Below are positions 1 through 9,556 of a stretch of DNA of 64,000 nt, piece after piece (position 1 is the first letter of the stretch; each line of letters begins with the position of its first letter). The notes below the pieces were generated by a model. It did no database searches, was not told the origin of the DNA, and worked only from the letters and a program-made list of their open reading frames with translations. The translations under genes were made by a program, and so were the position numbers. Source of the stretch: RBG-16-66-20 sp049651845 (GTDB lineage Bacteria > Pseudomonadota > Gammaproteobacteria > Burkholderiales > SG8-39); contig JBASCW010000037.1 of the NCBI GenBank assembly GCA_049651845.1, forward strand, positions 1-64,000, written 5' to 3'.

Positions 1-1
1 C

Positions 2-463
2 CCGGAGCGGCGCCGCTTTCTCGCGGCCGCGGCGGTCGCGGCGGGGGCCGTCGGCATCGGCCTGTACGCCTGGCGCGGCCGCGACGACCCGATGGCGCTG
101 GCCTGCATCGATTTCGTGATGAAGGACGAAGCCAAGTCGATCATGATGGGCTCGATGCCGCGCGCGGAGGCCGAGCGCGTGCTGGCCGACACCCTTCCGC
201 TGCATCGCATCGAGAGCATCGGCAGCATCCGCCACATCGCGCCCTGCCCGCTGGGCGAGGGCACCGCCTATCACGTGATCCTGATGGTGCCGCAGGACAA
301 GGTGACGCTGCTGGTGATGCCGGACACGCCGATGTCTTCTCGAGGCCGCGCCGCGCAGCACGGCATGTATGCGAGCGTGGTGCCCCTGCGCAAGGGCAGC
401 GTCGGCATCGTCGGCGCGAGTGCTGCGGTGGTGGACAGCGTCGCGGGCGCGCTGCGCGCCTGA
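2..463 (+). CDS. DUF3379-like protein, C-terminal part (partial at window edge)
   Basis: The reading frame is already open at the first base of the window, so the true start lies upstream. A hydrophobic segment (about residues 6-22 of the visible part) is followed by a soluble domain of about 120 residues with the pattern of DUF3379 proteins. These are usually encoded directly after an ECF sigma factor and are thought to act as membrane anti-sigma factors. The cytoplasmic N-terminal part that would bind sigma is outside the window. It is followed after 6 bases by a GGDEF-EAL gene. The family call is from sequence pattern only; the anti-sigma role is inference. Confidence 0.6.
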   Translation, partial: PERRRFLAAAAVAAGAVGIGLYAWRGRDDPMALACIDFVMKDEAKSIMMGSMPRAEAERVLADTLPLHRIESIGSIRHIAPCPLGEGTAYHVILMVPQDKVTLLVMPDTPMSSRGRAAQHGMYASVVPLRKGSVGIVGASAAVVDSVAGALRA

Positions 464-469
464 TCGGCG

Positions 470-2521
470 GTGGCTTCGATCCGGCAACTGCAGGAGGCGC
501 TGTCCTGCCGGCTTTGCTGGCGGGTCACGCTGGCCGTTTTCGGGTTGATCCTCCTGGTCGAGAGCGCGATCCTCGTACCGTCGGCGCAACGCTTCGTGCA
601 GACCGAGCTCGACCGGCTCGCCGATCATGCGGTGATCGCCCTCGAGCCCGCGCTGCTGGTCGGCGGCGCGGCGCGGCTGGCGGAGTTCGGCGCGATGGTC
701 GGCCAGTACCGCCTCGCCGGCATCGCGCTCTACGGCCGCGATGGGCAGCCGCTGCTGCGCGCGGGCGAGCATGAAGGGCTGCAGTACAGCGAAGAGCTGG
801 CGCGCGCGGCCAGCATGATGGCCGAGCGCATCGGCCGCTCGGCCGACGGCCGGCGCCTCGACATCGCCTGGCGCAGCGCCCGCGCGGGCGAACCGCTGGT
901 GATCGCGCGCCTCGATTCCGCCCACGTGCGCGGCGAGCTGTCCTCGTACCTGATGCGCATCGGCGGGCTGGTGGTGCTGATCGTGCTGGTGGTCACAGCC
1001 GGCACCATGCTGGTGCTGCACCTCACCGTGCTCAGGCCGCTGATGGCGCTGCGTCGCAGCGCAATGGCCGCGGGCCGGGATCCCGGCGGCGCTTCATGCC
1101 ACGCGGTCGGCTCCGCGCGCCGCGACGAGATGGGCGACGTACTCCGCGCGCACGACGAGATGTTGCGCAAGGTCGAGGATTCGAAGTTGCGGGACCGGGC
1201 GATCGCCGAGGAACGGGCGCGCTATGTGTCCCACCATGACGCGCTCACCGGCCTGCCGAACCGGGCCGCCTTGATCGAGTTCTTCGATCGCAGCCGCGAG
1301 CGCGACGAAGGCGGGCGGCAGGCGTCCCTGTTTCTGGTGAATCTGCTGAATTTCCGTGAAGTGAATGCGGGCGAGGGGGCGCGCCGCGGGGACGAGATCC
1401 TGCGGCGGCTGGCGGCGAGCCTGAAGCGCGCGGCCGATTCCGGGGACTTCGTCGCCCATCTCGGCGCGGACCGATTCGCGATCGCGCGCGTCCATGCCGA
1501 CACGGGCGGCGACGCCGGCTACGCGGAACGGGTCTTGAGTGCGGCCAAGCGGGCTTGCGCGAGCGTCGGCGCGGAGTCGATCCGGGTGCGCGTCGGCATC
1601 GCCGCCTCGAGCGTGCGCGATCTCGATGCGGCGGGCCTGCTGTGCCAGGCCGAGTTCGCGCTTTCGCGTACGCACGCCGAGGACAGCGGGGAGTACCAGT
1701 TCTATTTGGCCGGGCAGGCCGAGGAGGCGAGCGAACGCCAGCGCCTGGCGCGAGAACTGGAGCGCGCGATCGGCGGCGGGGAGTTATTTGCGGTCTATCA
1801 GCCGAAGCTTTCGCTGATGGGTGGCAGCGGTGCGCGAGTCATGGCCGCCGAGGCGCTGCTGCGCTGGACCAGCGCCACGCGCGGCGCGGTCAGTCCCGGC
1901 CGATTCATTCCGCTCGCCGAGGCCAACGGCCTGATCATTCCGATCGGCGACTACGTCCTGCAGGCGGCGTGCGCGCAGATGCGCACGTGGCTCGACCGCC
2001 ATGGTTGGTCGCCCCGGCTGGCGGTCAACCTTTCGGCGCGGCAGTTTTCGCTGCCGGATCTCAACGATCGCCTGGCACGGGTGCTCGCCGAGCACCGCCT
2101 TGCGCCGAGCATGCTCGAGGTGGAGATCACCGAGACCGCGGCGATGCGCGACGTGGCAAGCACCGCGGAAACGCTGGCCGCATTGCGGCGCCTGGGCGTG
2201 CACGTCTCGATCGACGATTTCGGCAGCGGCTACTCCTCGCTGCTCTACCTGCATAAATTTGCGGTGGACGCCATCAAGATCGACCGTTCGTTCGTCGAAA
2301 GCATCGGCGTGGATCCCCAGGGAGAGGCCATCTGCGACGCGGTATTGCGCCTGGGCCAGGCGCTGGGCACGCGCGTGATCGCCGAGGGCGTGGAGACGGA
2401 GGCGCAACTGGATTTCCTGCGCCGGCGCCGGTGCGATGAGGCTCAGGGCTACCTGATCGGCAAGCCTGTGGCGGCCGAGGAGTTCGAGCGATCCTGGCTC
2501 GCGGCGCGGGCGGCTGCCTGA
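470..2521 (+). CDS. Membrane GGDEF-EAL protein, probable c-di-GMP phosphodiesterase
   Basis: A 683-residue protein starting at GTG. Order: N-terminal membrane helix (about residues 17-38), periplasmic domain, second membrane helix (about 163-185), HAMP-like linker, GGDEF domain, EAL domain. The GGDEF signature is degenerate (GADRF), so diguanylate cyclase activity is unlikely. The EAL domain keeps the E-A-L, NLSARQF, EITET, IDDFGSGYSSL, KIDRSF and EGVET motifs, as in active c-di-GMP phosphodiesterases. The layout resembles sensors that read a periplasmic signal and hydrolyse c-di-GMP inside the cell. The signal is unknown. Confidence 0.85.
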   Translation: MASIRQLQEALSCRLCWRVTLAVFGLILLVESAILVPSAQRFVQTELDRLADHAVIALEPALLVGGAARLAEFGAMVGQYRLAGIALYGRDGQPLLRAGEHEGLQYSEELARAASMMAERIGRSADGRRLDIAWRSARAGEPLVIARLDSAHVRGELSSYLMRIGGLVVLIVLVVTAGTMLVLHLTVLRPLMALRRSAMAAGRDPGGASCHAVGSARRDEMGDVLRAHDEMLRKVEDSKLRDRAIAEERARYVSHHDALTGLPNRAALIEFFDRSRERDEGGRQASLFLVNLLNFREVNAGEGARRGDEILRRLAASLKRAADSGDFVAHLGADRFAIARVHADTGGDAGYAERVLSAAKRACASVGAESIRVRVGIAASSVRDLDAAGLLCQAEFALSRTHAEDSGEYQFYLAGQAEEASERQRLARELERAIGGGELFAVYQPKLSLMGGSGARVMAAEALLRWTSATRGAVSPGRFIPLAEANGLIIPIGDYVLQAACAQMRTWLDRHGWSPRLAVNLSARQFSLPDLNDRLARVLAEHRLAPSMLEVEITETAAMRDVASTAETLAALRRLGVHVSIDDFGSGYSSLLYLHKFAVDAIKIDRSFVESIGVDPQGEAICDAVLRLGQALGTRVIAEGVETEAQLDFLRRRRCDEAQGYLIGKPVAAEEFERSWLAARAAA

Positions 2522-2543
2522 GCTGAGGCCGTCGAGCCTCAGC
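2522..2543. terminator. Hairpin between convergent genes
   Basis: GCTGAGGC and GCCTCAGC form an 8-bp perfect stem around a 6-base loop directly after the GGDEF-EAL stop codon. The hairpin overlaps the last codons of the broken cyclase gene on the other strand. There is no T-run, so it is at best a weak or bidirectional terminator. Confidence 0.4.
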
Positions 2544-3690
2544 GCGCCTGTGCAGCTGGCTGGCCGAGAACGACCAGGCTCACGGGCGCCGGAACGCCGT
2601 CCACCGTGCGCTCGGCAGGCAGGCGGCGCGGTTGCGCGGGAACGTAGCCCTGCGCGAGCGCGTGCTCGTAGCAGGCGAGGCTCGCGAGCCCGGGCACGCC
2701 TTCGACCTTGGTGTGATTCTGCAGCTTCGCGGCGCGATTGACGGGGTCGCCGATGATGGCGTGTTCGAGCCGCCCCTCGTCGCCGATGACGCCGCAGGTG
2801 ACCGTGCCTGCATCTACACCGATGCCTACGCCGGGTGCAGCTGGTATTCGCGCAGCAGCTCGATGAGCTCGGCGGGCGGCAACGCCGCCGCGAGCCGCGT
2901 GAAGCCGCGCAGGTCGATGAACACCGCGGCCGCGTCGCGCTGCTCGCCGTCGCCCGGCTGCAGCAGCTCATCGGCGCGCATCAGGCGCCCGGCGATCTCG
3001 GGCGAGAAGAAACGCGACAGCTGCGTGGCGGCGGCCTGGTCGGTGACGGCGCGGAAAAGCAGCATGCGGGCGCGCGCCACCGAGACCGACAGCACGAGGG
3101 TCACGATCAGGATAGAGATGACGCGGTCGATCTCGCCGCCGATCAAGATCCGGGAGGAATTCATGTACTCGACGTAGTCGCGCGTCACGAGCGCGGCGCC
3201 GCCGGGCTCGGCGAGGGCGTAGCCCAGCAGGATCAGCCAGCCGGCGGCCGCGGTAAGTCCGGCGAACAGTACGTGGCCCGGCGTGATGGTCAGGGCGCGC
3301 AGGACGATGAAGATGAAGACGTAGAGCAGCGTCGGCGCTTTCAGGTAGAACGCGGCCGGCTGGCCGTACTGGATGTGGAAGCTCCAGATCGTGATCATCA
3401 GCATGGCGACGTCCACCACCACGGAGCCGAGCTTGAGCGCGAACGTAAGCCGGTTGCGGTAGGCAAGGTGCAGGCGCAGCGCCGTGAAGCAGGCGTAGAT
3501 GCCGAGCGCCCAGGGAACGGGACGAAACACGGCGTCGTCGGGCGAGGTGCCGGGCGCAACCAGGTACAGCGTACCGAGGACCGCGACCAGGGCCGCCTGG
3601 ACCCAGCCGATCAGTATTTCACTGTCGCGGCGCAGGTTCTCGAGCGTGCGCTCCGCGCGCGCGGGCAGCCGGGCGTCGGGGGGCGATGCG
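2539..3690 (-). pseudogene. Membrane adenylate/guanylate cyclase, broken (N-terminal loss and internal deletion)
   Basis: The upper part (3690 to 2826) reads as the membrane domain and first third of a class III cyclase and matches the intact cyclase at 38466-39785 almost block for block (SEILIGWVQ, FYLKAPTLLYVF, YV.YM.S). The frame ends just after the LLREYQ region at TAG 2826. A different frame then resumes with GVGIGVDAGTVTCGVIGDEG and GDPVNRAAKL, the C-terminal half of the same domain, down to TGA at 2539. By comparison with the paralogue, about 70 residues including metal- and substrate-binding segments are missing and the frame has shifted. No usable start codon follows the TGA near 3693, so the N-terminus is also lost. 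Confidence 0.8.
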
Positions 3691-4339
3691 GGTCAGGATG
3701 CCGAAGCGGGATGCCGGCGCGTTCGGCGTCCCTGCCGCCCCGTTGTTGGCGACCACTTTGCCTCCGGCATCGTCGAAGGATCGCATCGCCGGCGCGCAGG
3801 TATGCGTGCTGGCGAATACGTCTACCGCGGCTTTCGCGAACGCGTCGGCGCGCCATTCGTGCTGTTCTGGATCGTCGAGCGCGCCGGCGTCGAATCTCCA
3901 ACCGGCGAGCGACTCGGCATCTGCGTGGACGACGCCGATGCGCGCGGCGCCCACTCGATAGCGTGCGATCGTTGGCAGTCCGGCAAGGCGGGCGAGGAGG
4001 TCCGGATGACGCGCCGCTGTTCGCTTGAGCGCCGCATGGATCTGGTTCGAGCGTTCGACGGTCCCCTGATCGACCCGCTCGGGATAGGCGCAGCCGTAGC
4101 CAGCGTCGTTCGAATTCAGGTCAAGCTCGGCTTCGACATTGCCGAGAATGGCATCGTGCCGCAGCACGCGCTCATTGACGGCCCGAAAGCCGGTGTTATC
4201 GATATTGAACCAGTTGAAATCGCCGTTGAAGCAGAGCGTTACGTGGCCTGGCTCCGCGCGCACCATCGCCTCGATCGCGTCGAGCGCGGGCAGATTGCCG
4301 TACAGACCACCGATGACGTAAAGCGTCTCGGCCGGAGTA
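3619..4339 (-). pseudogene. Calcineurin-like metallophosphoesterase, truncated at both ends
   Basis: The frame holds YVIGGLYGNLPALDAIEAM, FNGDFNWF, LGNVEAEL and a late FASTHTC..NNGAAGTPN segment, typical of a metallophosphoesterase family of about 260 residues. Only about 215 residues are recognisable. There is no start codon at the upstream end; the frame emerges from within the arsS coding region near 4340, in a different frame. At the downstream end, similarity stops near FGILTRI (about 3690) and runs into the cyclase remnant in another frame. The gene seems to have lost its 5' end by a deletion that fused it to arsS. Confidence 0.65.
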
Positions 4340-5168
4340 GAAGAGGGAGTACCAGCTGCTGGTTGAAGTCGCAGTCGTAGAGATAGCCCTGCCAGTCCGC
4401 GCTGATCAGGTTGCGGCACATGACGTGCTCGAGGTTCTCGTTCCGGTGCGCCTTGTGCAGCGTCGTCATGTAGGCATTGAACTGCCCTTTGGAGATCAGC
4501 GTGCTGCCGAACCGCTGGATCGGCATATTGGCGAGGGTAAAGAGCCGGTTGAATACGATCCCGAACTTGCGTCCGAGATGCGCCTTGTAATCGGCTTCCT
4601 GAGCCGCCTGCGGTGGCGGCAGGGCTGCGCCCTGCGGGTTGTAGACAAGGTTTAGGACCAGCCCGCTTTCTGGACGTCCATAGCCCAGTGCATTCAACCG
4701 CTGCAGGCCCCTGATACTTCCGTCGAACGTGCCCTTGCCGCGCTGCTTGTCGACGTTCTCTTCGAGGTAGCAGGGCATCGAGGCGACCACTTCGACGCGA
4801 TGGGCGGCAAGAAAATCGGCGAGATCTTCGAATCCCGGCTCCTCCAGGATGGTCAGGTTGCAGCGGTCGATGACCCGCAGGCCGCGCGCCCGCGCGGCAT
4901 TCACCAGGCGCCGGAAGTGCGGATTGAGTTCCGGTGCGCCGCCGGTGAGGTCGATCGCCGTGACCTCCGGGCTGGCGGCCAGGAACGCGATCACCGCGTC
5001 GATGGTCTCGGCCGTCATCTCCTCCTTGCGGTTCGGTCCCGCGTTGACCTGGCAGTGCACGCAGCTCTGGTTGCAGCGGTAGCCGAGGTTCAGCTGCAGC
5101 GTCTCGACGGCGCGGCGCTTCAGAGCCGGAAACTGGGTGCGAGTCAGAAGGTGGAGGGTAGCGTGCAT
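4239..5168 (-). pseudogene. arsS: Arsenosugar biosynthesis radical SAM protein ArsS, C-terminally truncated
   Basis: ATG at 5168. The radical SAM cysteine motif CNQSCVHC is near residues 33-40, followed by DLTGGAPELNP and a long conserved core ending in the YLYDCDFNQ segment. In intact ArsS the chain continues for about 50 residues with a C-terminal region containing further Fe-S cysteines. Here, right after DFNQQL (about 4345), the frame becomes low-complexity sequence that is the metallophosphoesterase reading in the wrong frame. ArsS acts with ArsM to make arsenosugars; no arsM is present. The truncated product is unlikely to work. Confidence 0.75.
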
Positions 5169-5271
5169 GGATTTCGGTCCAAGGTCGTCTTCGTGCTTTG
5201 GCGTCTCGACCCGGCAATTGCTTACAACAAAATCAAGAACCCCAGTGCGCGCTCCGCACAGAAGAACTCGA

Positions 5272-7611
5272 TCACTTCAAGCCAGTGCGCACGCGCAGCG
5301 GCAGCTTCGCCGGCGGCAAGCACACCTCTTCGTTGCAGGCCTGTGCGCTCACCGTGCCGGTCAGAGTCTCGCTTCGCGCAAGCGCGCCCTTCGGCACCTG
5401 GGCGACGATGGACACGTCGCCCTCGTAGACCTTGATTCCGGCGCGCGCGAAGGCCGGGCGAAACACCTTCGGCGCCGGATAGACGACGCGGGACGGCGTG
5501 AGTCCGGCGAAGGTCACGGCGGTGGGAATGAGGTAATCATACGACGCGGGGTTCGCGTTCACGTGATAGCCGCCGGCGACCTTCACCGTGACGACGATCT
5601 CGTCGTGCTCAGGGGCGCCGCGCACGCTCGCCGCGACCCTGACGTGCGCGGCGGTATCGGGAAACTCCGGAGCGGCTACTGCGACCTGGACCGGTGGCGC
5701 CTTCGAGACTGGCGCTACGCCGCGTTTCGGCGCCAACCCCAACGCCGCCGCCGCGACCAGCACCGGCCAGGCGTCGGGTTGCGCGTCGACGCGCGCGCGA
5801 ACGCTTGCCATGACCCGCGTCGCAGCCGCGCGATAGCGCTCCGGACCGTCCGCGGCGCCCAGCCGCAGGAGCAGCGCGACCGCGGCCGACGTCCCCGATG
5901 GATAGGCGCTGTCGCCGCTGTCGATGGGGGCCATCACCAGCGCGTGCTCCGCGGGCGTGGTCGAGAGGCTGCCGTCCTCGCGCGCGAATCGCCTGAGCAT
6001 ATCGTCGGCAAGTTGCGCGGCGCGTTCGCGCCATGCGCGGTTGCGGGTCGCATCGGCGAGCGCGAGAAAGCCCGCGGCGAGCAGGGCGTAGTCGTCGAGA
6101 AAAGCATCGCCCCGGGCGTGCCCCCGGTAGATCTCGTGCCGCAATCGGCGCGTCAAGGGATCGTAGGCAAGCGCCCAGATTCGCTGCGCGGCCCGTTCCG
6201 CGATTCGGACATAGCCGGGCTCGCCCAGTGAACGGCCGGCGCTCGCAAGCGCCTCGATGGCCATGCCGTTCAGGGCGACGATCATCTTCTCGTCCCGCGC
6301 CGGCTGGGGCCGCAGCTCGCGCGCCTCGAGCAGCCTTGCGCGCAGCGGCGCCGAACGGGCGAGGATGTCGGAGGGCCGTGTGTCGGAGGGCGGCGGCAGG
6401 CGCAGCCGGAGGACGCCGCGTTCGTCCTCCGGCCCGAGCGCCGCTGCGCTCGGCACCGGGAGCGGAGCAAGGCTGTACAACTCGAGCAGCCGCTTTGCGT
6501 CCTCGGCGCCCAGTGCGGCCTCGATCTCGGCCAAGCTCCAAAGATAGCTCGCGCCTTCGTGGCCGCCGACCTCCGCGTCCTCGGCGGTGTAGAAGCCGCC
6601 CTCTGGCGCGCTCATGCGCCGTTCGAGGTATCGGGCGGTGTTGGTCGCTACCTGCCGGTAGAGCGGCCTGCGCGTCATGCGCCAGGCGTCGGCGTACAGC
6701 TTGAGCAGCTGTGCGTTGTTGTAGAGCATTTTCTCGAAGTGCGGAACCGACCAGGCGCGATCGATGCTGTAGCGGTGGAACCCCCCGCCGACGTGATCGT
6801 GCAGGGCGCCGAGCGCGATCGCATCGAGCGTCGCGCTCAGGCGGGCGAGCGCCGCGCGATCCGGGTCGGCGCCGTGCGCAGCAGCCAGCATCCCGAGCAG
6901 CGGCTCCTGCGGGAACTGCGACTGGCTGTCCTCGAAAGGAAAGCCGCCGTGCCTGGCATCGAACCGTTCCAATGCACGGCGCTTCGCTTCTCGCAGCCAC
7001 GCCGCGGGGCGCACGATGTTGGAGTTGGTCCGCACGGCGTCCGGGGCGCCGCCCATCGCGGCGAGGGTCCGGTCCGCCTGGGCGCGGATTTCGTGGCCGC
7101 GGGATTCCCAGTCTTCGTGGATGGCGCGCAGGATCGTGACGAAGCCCGGACGGCCAAAGTCGTCGTCGGCGGGCGGGAAGTAGCTGCCGCCGAAGAAAGG
7201 CTTCGCGTCCGGAGTGAGGAAAACGTTATTCGGCCACCCCCCGCGCCCGGTCATGAGCTGGGTGGCGCGCATGTAGATGGCGTCGATGTCGGGCCGTTGC
7301 TCGCGGTCCACCTTTATGTTCACGAACCACTGGTTCATCAGCGCCGCGACCGCAGGGTTCGCGTAGAGCGTCCGGTTCGCGACGTGGCACCAGTAGCAGG
7401 AGCTATAACCGACCGACAAGAAGATCGGCTTGTTCTCGCGCTTCGCTCGTTCTAGCGCCTCCTCGCCCCACGGATACCAATCGACGGGGTTGTGCGCATG
7501 CTGCAGAAGATAGGGCGAGCCCGAATCGATCAGCCGGTTGGGGCGCGAGGTGCGTTCATCCCCCACGCCGGCGCCCGGCGCCATCGCAGGCACGAGCAGC
7601 GCCAGTGCCAA
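5272..7611 (-). CDS. DUF255/thioredoxin-domain protein (YyaL/SPATA20-like) with C-terminal DsbD-alpha-like domain
   Basis: About 780 residues. After a hydrophobic export signal, the N-terminal thioredoxin-like domain (DUF255) carries NPVDWYPWGEEAL and the CYWCH motif. A long alpha/alpha-barrel region follows (HDHVGGGFHRYSID, PHFEKMLYNNAQL). The last about 130 residues resemble the N-terminal domain of DsbD, with two cysteines in ACNEEVCLPP that would accept electrons from a CcdA/DsbD core. The preceding gene is such a core. The start is uncertain: TTG at 7611 gives a signal-like N-terminus, and a CTG at 7635 overlapping the upstream stop is possible. Probably a periplasmic thiol reductase of the ECF1 operon; the substrate is unknown. 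Confidence 0.75.
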   Translation of the reverse strand: MALALLVPAMAPGAGVGDERTSRPNRLIDSGSPYLLQHAHNPVDWYPWGEEALERAKRENKPIFLSVGYSSCYWCHVANRTLYANPAVAALMNQWFVNIKVDREQRPDIDAIYMRATQLMTGRGGWPNNVFLTPDAKPFFGGSYFPPADDDFGRPGFVTILRAIHEDWESRGHEIRAQADRTLAAMGGAPDAVRTNSNIVRPAAWLREAKRRALERFDARHGGFPFEDSQSQFPQEPLLGMLAAAHGADPDRAALARLSATLDAIALGALHDHVGGGFHRYSIDRAWSVPHFEKMLYNNAQLLKLYADAWRMTRRPLYRQVATNTARYLERRMSAPEGGFYTAEDAEVGGHEGASYLWSLAEIEAALGAEDAKRLLELYSLAPLPVPSAAALGPEDERGVLRLRLPPPSDTRPSDILARSAPLRARLLEARELRPQPARDEKMIVALNGMAIEALASAGRSLGEPGYVRIAERAAQRIWALAYDPLTRRLRHEIYRGHARGDAFLDDYALLAAGFLALADATRNRAWRERAAQLADDMLRRFAREDGSLSTTPAEHALVMAPIDSGDSAYPSGTSAAVALLLRLGAADGPERYRAAATRVMASVRARVDAQPDAWPVLVAAAALGLAPKRGVAPVSKAPPVQVAVAAPEFPDTAAHVRVAASVRGAPEHDEIVVTVKVAGGYHVNANPASYDYLIPTAVTFAGLTPSRVVYPAPKVFRPAFARAGIKVYEGDVSIVAQVPKGALARSETLTGTVSAQACNEEVCLPPAKLPLRVRTGLK

Positions 7612-7631
7612 GATCGCTGCCGATGCACGAT

Positions 7632-8366
7632 TCAGAAGCGGGTTGTGAGCGCGATCCAGCCGGCGGGCAGGATCTCGACCATTCTTGCTTCGAGCCATTT
7701 GTCGGTCCCGGTAAGGATTGCTACCCCCAGCGTCCCGATCAGAACCCCGAACGCGGCTTTGATGCCCCCGATGTGCCCGAGCACACAGGTGCGCGCCGCA
7801 GCGAACCCGCGGCGCGAAGCATACGCCGCCGCCACGAGCGGTATGGCGGCGCCGATTCCAAACAGGCCGAGCGCGAGCGCTCCTTTCGCCGCGCCGCCCT
7901 CGCTCGCGACCAGCGTCAACGTCGAGCCGAGCAACGGGCCCGAACACGGGCTCCAAACCAGGCCGAGCACCCCGCCAAGCGCCAGTGCACCCGCCAGCGA
8001 ACTGCCGTCGAGGCGCAGCGAAGCGGCGTTCGCGGACGATGCGATCGGCGTCATCCAGGCAGTGAAGCGCGCGCTGAAGCGCGGCACGAGCATCACGACC
8101 GCGAAGGCGATAAGCAGCCAGGCGCCGCCGAGGCGCACCGAATCGCCGTCGACGCCGAGCGCCGGGCCGAGGGCGCCGAGGGCCATCCCGATCAGCGCGA
8201 AGGAGGCTGCCATGCCGGCACCCATGGCGACCGGCGACCAGGGGCTGGCCTGAACCGCGCCGCCGACCACCAGCGGCAGCAGCGGAAAAACGCAAGGCGA
8301 AAGCGTCGTCAGGCTACCCGCCGCGAGGCTCAGCCCAAGTTGCGCGAGCGAGAATGAGGACTCCAA
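7632..8366 (-). CDS. CcdA/DsbD-like membrane thiol electron transporter
   Basis: A 244-residue polytopic membrane protein with the paired cysteine motifs of the DsbD-beta/CcdA family: TLSPCVFPLLPL near residue 24 and VWSPCSGPLLGS near residue 134. Such proteins pass electrons from cytoplasmic thioredoxin to periplasmic thiol proteins. It lies between a thioredoxin-like gene and a protein with a DsbD-alpha-like tail, so the three may act as a split DsbD. A paralogue lies at 32084-32812 with the same thioredoxin neighbour. Confidence 0.8.
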   Translation of the reverse strand: MESSFSLAQLGLSLAAGSLTTLSPCVFPLLPLVVGGAVQASPWSPVAMGAGMAASFALIGMALGALGPALGVDGDSVRLGGAWLLIAFAVVMLVPRFSARFTAWMTPIASSANAASLRLDGSSLAGALALGGVLGLVWSPCSGPLLGSTLTLVASEGGAAKGALALGLFGIGAAIPLVAAAYASRRGFAAARTCVLGHIGGIKAAFGVLIGTLGVAILTGTDKWLEARMVEILPAGWIALTTRF

Positions 8367-8375
8367 GCGCGGCTC

Positions 8376-8756
8376 CTACAACGCCGAACGCAGCGCCGCC
8401 TCGAGCTTGTCCGCGGAGGTTTCGCCCGCGAGGCGGGCCTTTTCGACCTTGCCCCGGTAGACGATCAGGGTCGACTGGGCACGGACGTTCAGCTTGCGCT
8501 TCAGCTCGCGCTCCTTGTCGTAGTCGACCACCAGCAGCGTCAGGGCGAACCTGCGGTCCGATTCCAGCATGTTGAATACGTCCTCCTGCATGCGGCAGGC
8601 CGGGCACCAGCCGGCGTGGAAATGCAAGGCAACCGGCCTGCCCGCGGCCTGGGCCGAGGCGAGCAATTCGGGCGAGTAGGGCTTGATCTCCAGGGCCGAT
8701 GGGACGGACGCGGCCAACGAGAGAACGATCGCAGCAAGAATATTGAGCAGTTTCAC
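8376..8756 (-). CDS. Periplasmic thioredoxin-fold protein
   Basis: 126 residues. A signal peptide (KLLNILAAIVLSLAASVPSAL) is followed by a thioredoxin fold with active site GWCPAC. The sequence WCPACRMQEDVF resembles the C-terminal (gamma) domain of DsbD. It lies 9 bases upstream of the CcdA-like gene and after the anti-sigma gene. Probably receives electrons from the CcdA-like protein at 7632-8366 and passes them to periplasmic substrates. Its closest relative in the window is the protein at 32837-33220. Confidence 0.8.
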   Translation of the reverse strand: MKLLNILAAIVLSLAASVPSALEIKPYSPELLASAQAAGRPVALHFHAGWCPACRMQEDVFNMLESDRRFALTLLVVDYDKERELKRKLNVRAQSTLIVYRGKVEKARLAGETSADKLEAALRSAL

Positions 8757-8821
8757 CGGGATACTCCGTTAGATAAATGCAATTCCACCTGGCTTGTCGT
8801 ATAAGTGCGCGATTCCCATAC

Positions 8822-9556
8822 TCAGGCGCGAACGTAGACCCAGCCGCCCTGCAGCCGCTTGATCACCTGTTCAAGCGCCGACGGTGCGACCGCGATTCCC
8901 GGCAGCAGATCGGCCGGCTGCCCGCTTTCGCGCAACCGCGCCAGGGTCTGGCCGCAGGCGACGAGGCTGAGATTCGCATACTCGCGGCGCAGCGACGCGA
9001 TGCGCTGCGCATGGGGCGAAGCGGTCGCGCGAAACAGATCGAGCCCGGAACTGTTGGCGACGATTTCGACCACGACGTTGCGCCGATCCGCGCGCGCAGA
9101 CCGCAGCAGGTCTTCCACTTCTCCGAGCGCCGTGCCGAGCGCCTCGCGGTTGCCCGAGCTGACGTGTACCAGCACGCGGTTGGCCTCAAGCGAGCGCCAG
9201 TCGCCGCGCAGCGCATGCCAGTCGCCCCGAAGCGCGTAGGCCGACGCGGGGTCGAGCGCGGGTGCGCCGGCCCACCAGGCATTGCCGAACCAGCCGAGAA
9301 TCGCGAACGCGATGCTCGCTGCGGCGAGCGTCTTCCAGCCCGGCCTCGCAACCCGGCGGGCGCGCTCTCGCGGCCCGGGGGGAACCGCATGGGCGTACCG
9401 CACCATGTCCTTCAGCGTGCGCAGCTCGCATATCCGCTCTCGCAGCAGCGCGTCGCGCTCAAGTCGCTCTGTGACACCCGCCCACTCGGCGGCGTCGAGC
9501 TGCCCGTCGACGAACGCGTTCTGCATTTCCTCGGAAACCTTCCGCTCTTCACTCAT
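8822..9556 (-). CDS. Anti-sigma factor with periplasmic DsrE-like sensor domain
   Basis: 244 residues; the ATG overlaps the stop of the ECF sigma gene (ATGA). Residues 1-70 look like a cytoplasmic anti-sigma domain but lack the H-x3-C-x2-C zinc motif. A single membrane helix follows (about residues 75-95, TLAAASIAFAILGWFGNAWW). The remaining about 120 periplasmic residues match the DsrE-like protein at 10265-10732: RVLVHVSSG/KVVIQVSDN, VVVEIVA/VDVEIVA, SLVACGQT/GLMACENT and a shared GW-YVR ending. The sensor domain is thus a homologue of a protein encoded by the divergent operon. Inference: it senses the same sulfur or thiol ligand and releases sigma on binding. Confidence 0.8.
   Translation of the reverse strand: MSEERKVSEEMQNAFVDGQLDAAEWAGVTERLERDALLRERICELRTLKDMVRYAHAVPPGPRERARRVARPGWKTLAAASIAFAILGWFGNAWWAGAPALDPASAYALRGDWHALRGDWRSLEANRVLVHVSSGNREALGTALGEVEDLLRSARADRRNVVVEIVANSSGLDLFRATASPHAQRIASLRREYANLSLVACGQTLARLRESGQPADLLPGIAVAPSALEQVIKRLQGGWVYVRA

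Noticed and set aside
1784..2971. Long open frames antisense to the GGDEF-EAL gene and to many other genes
   Set aside because: High G+C makes long shadow frames common. These are Arg/Ala/Pro-rich, lack family motifs and lie wholly opposite well-supported genes.
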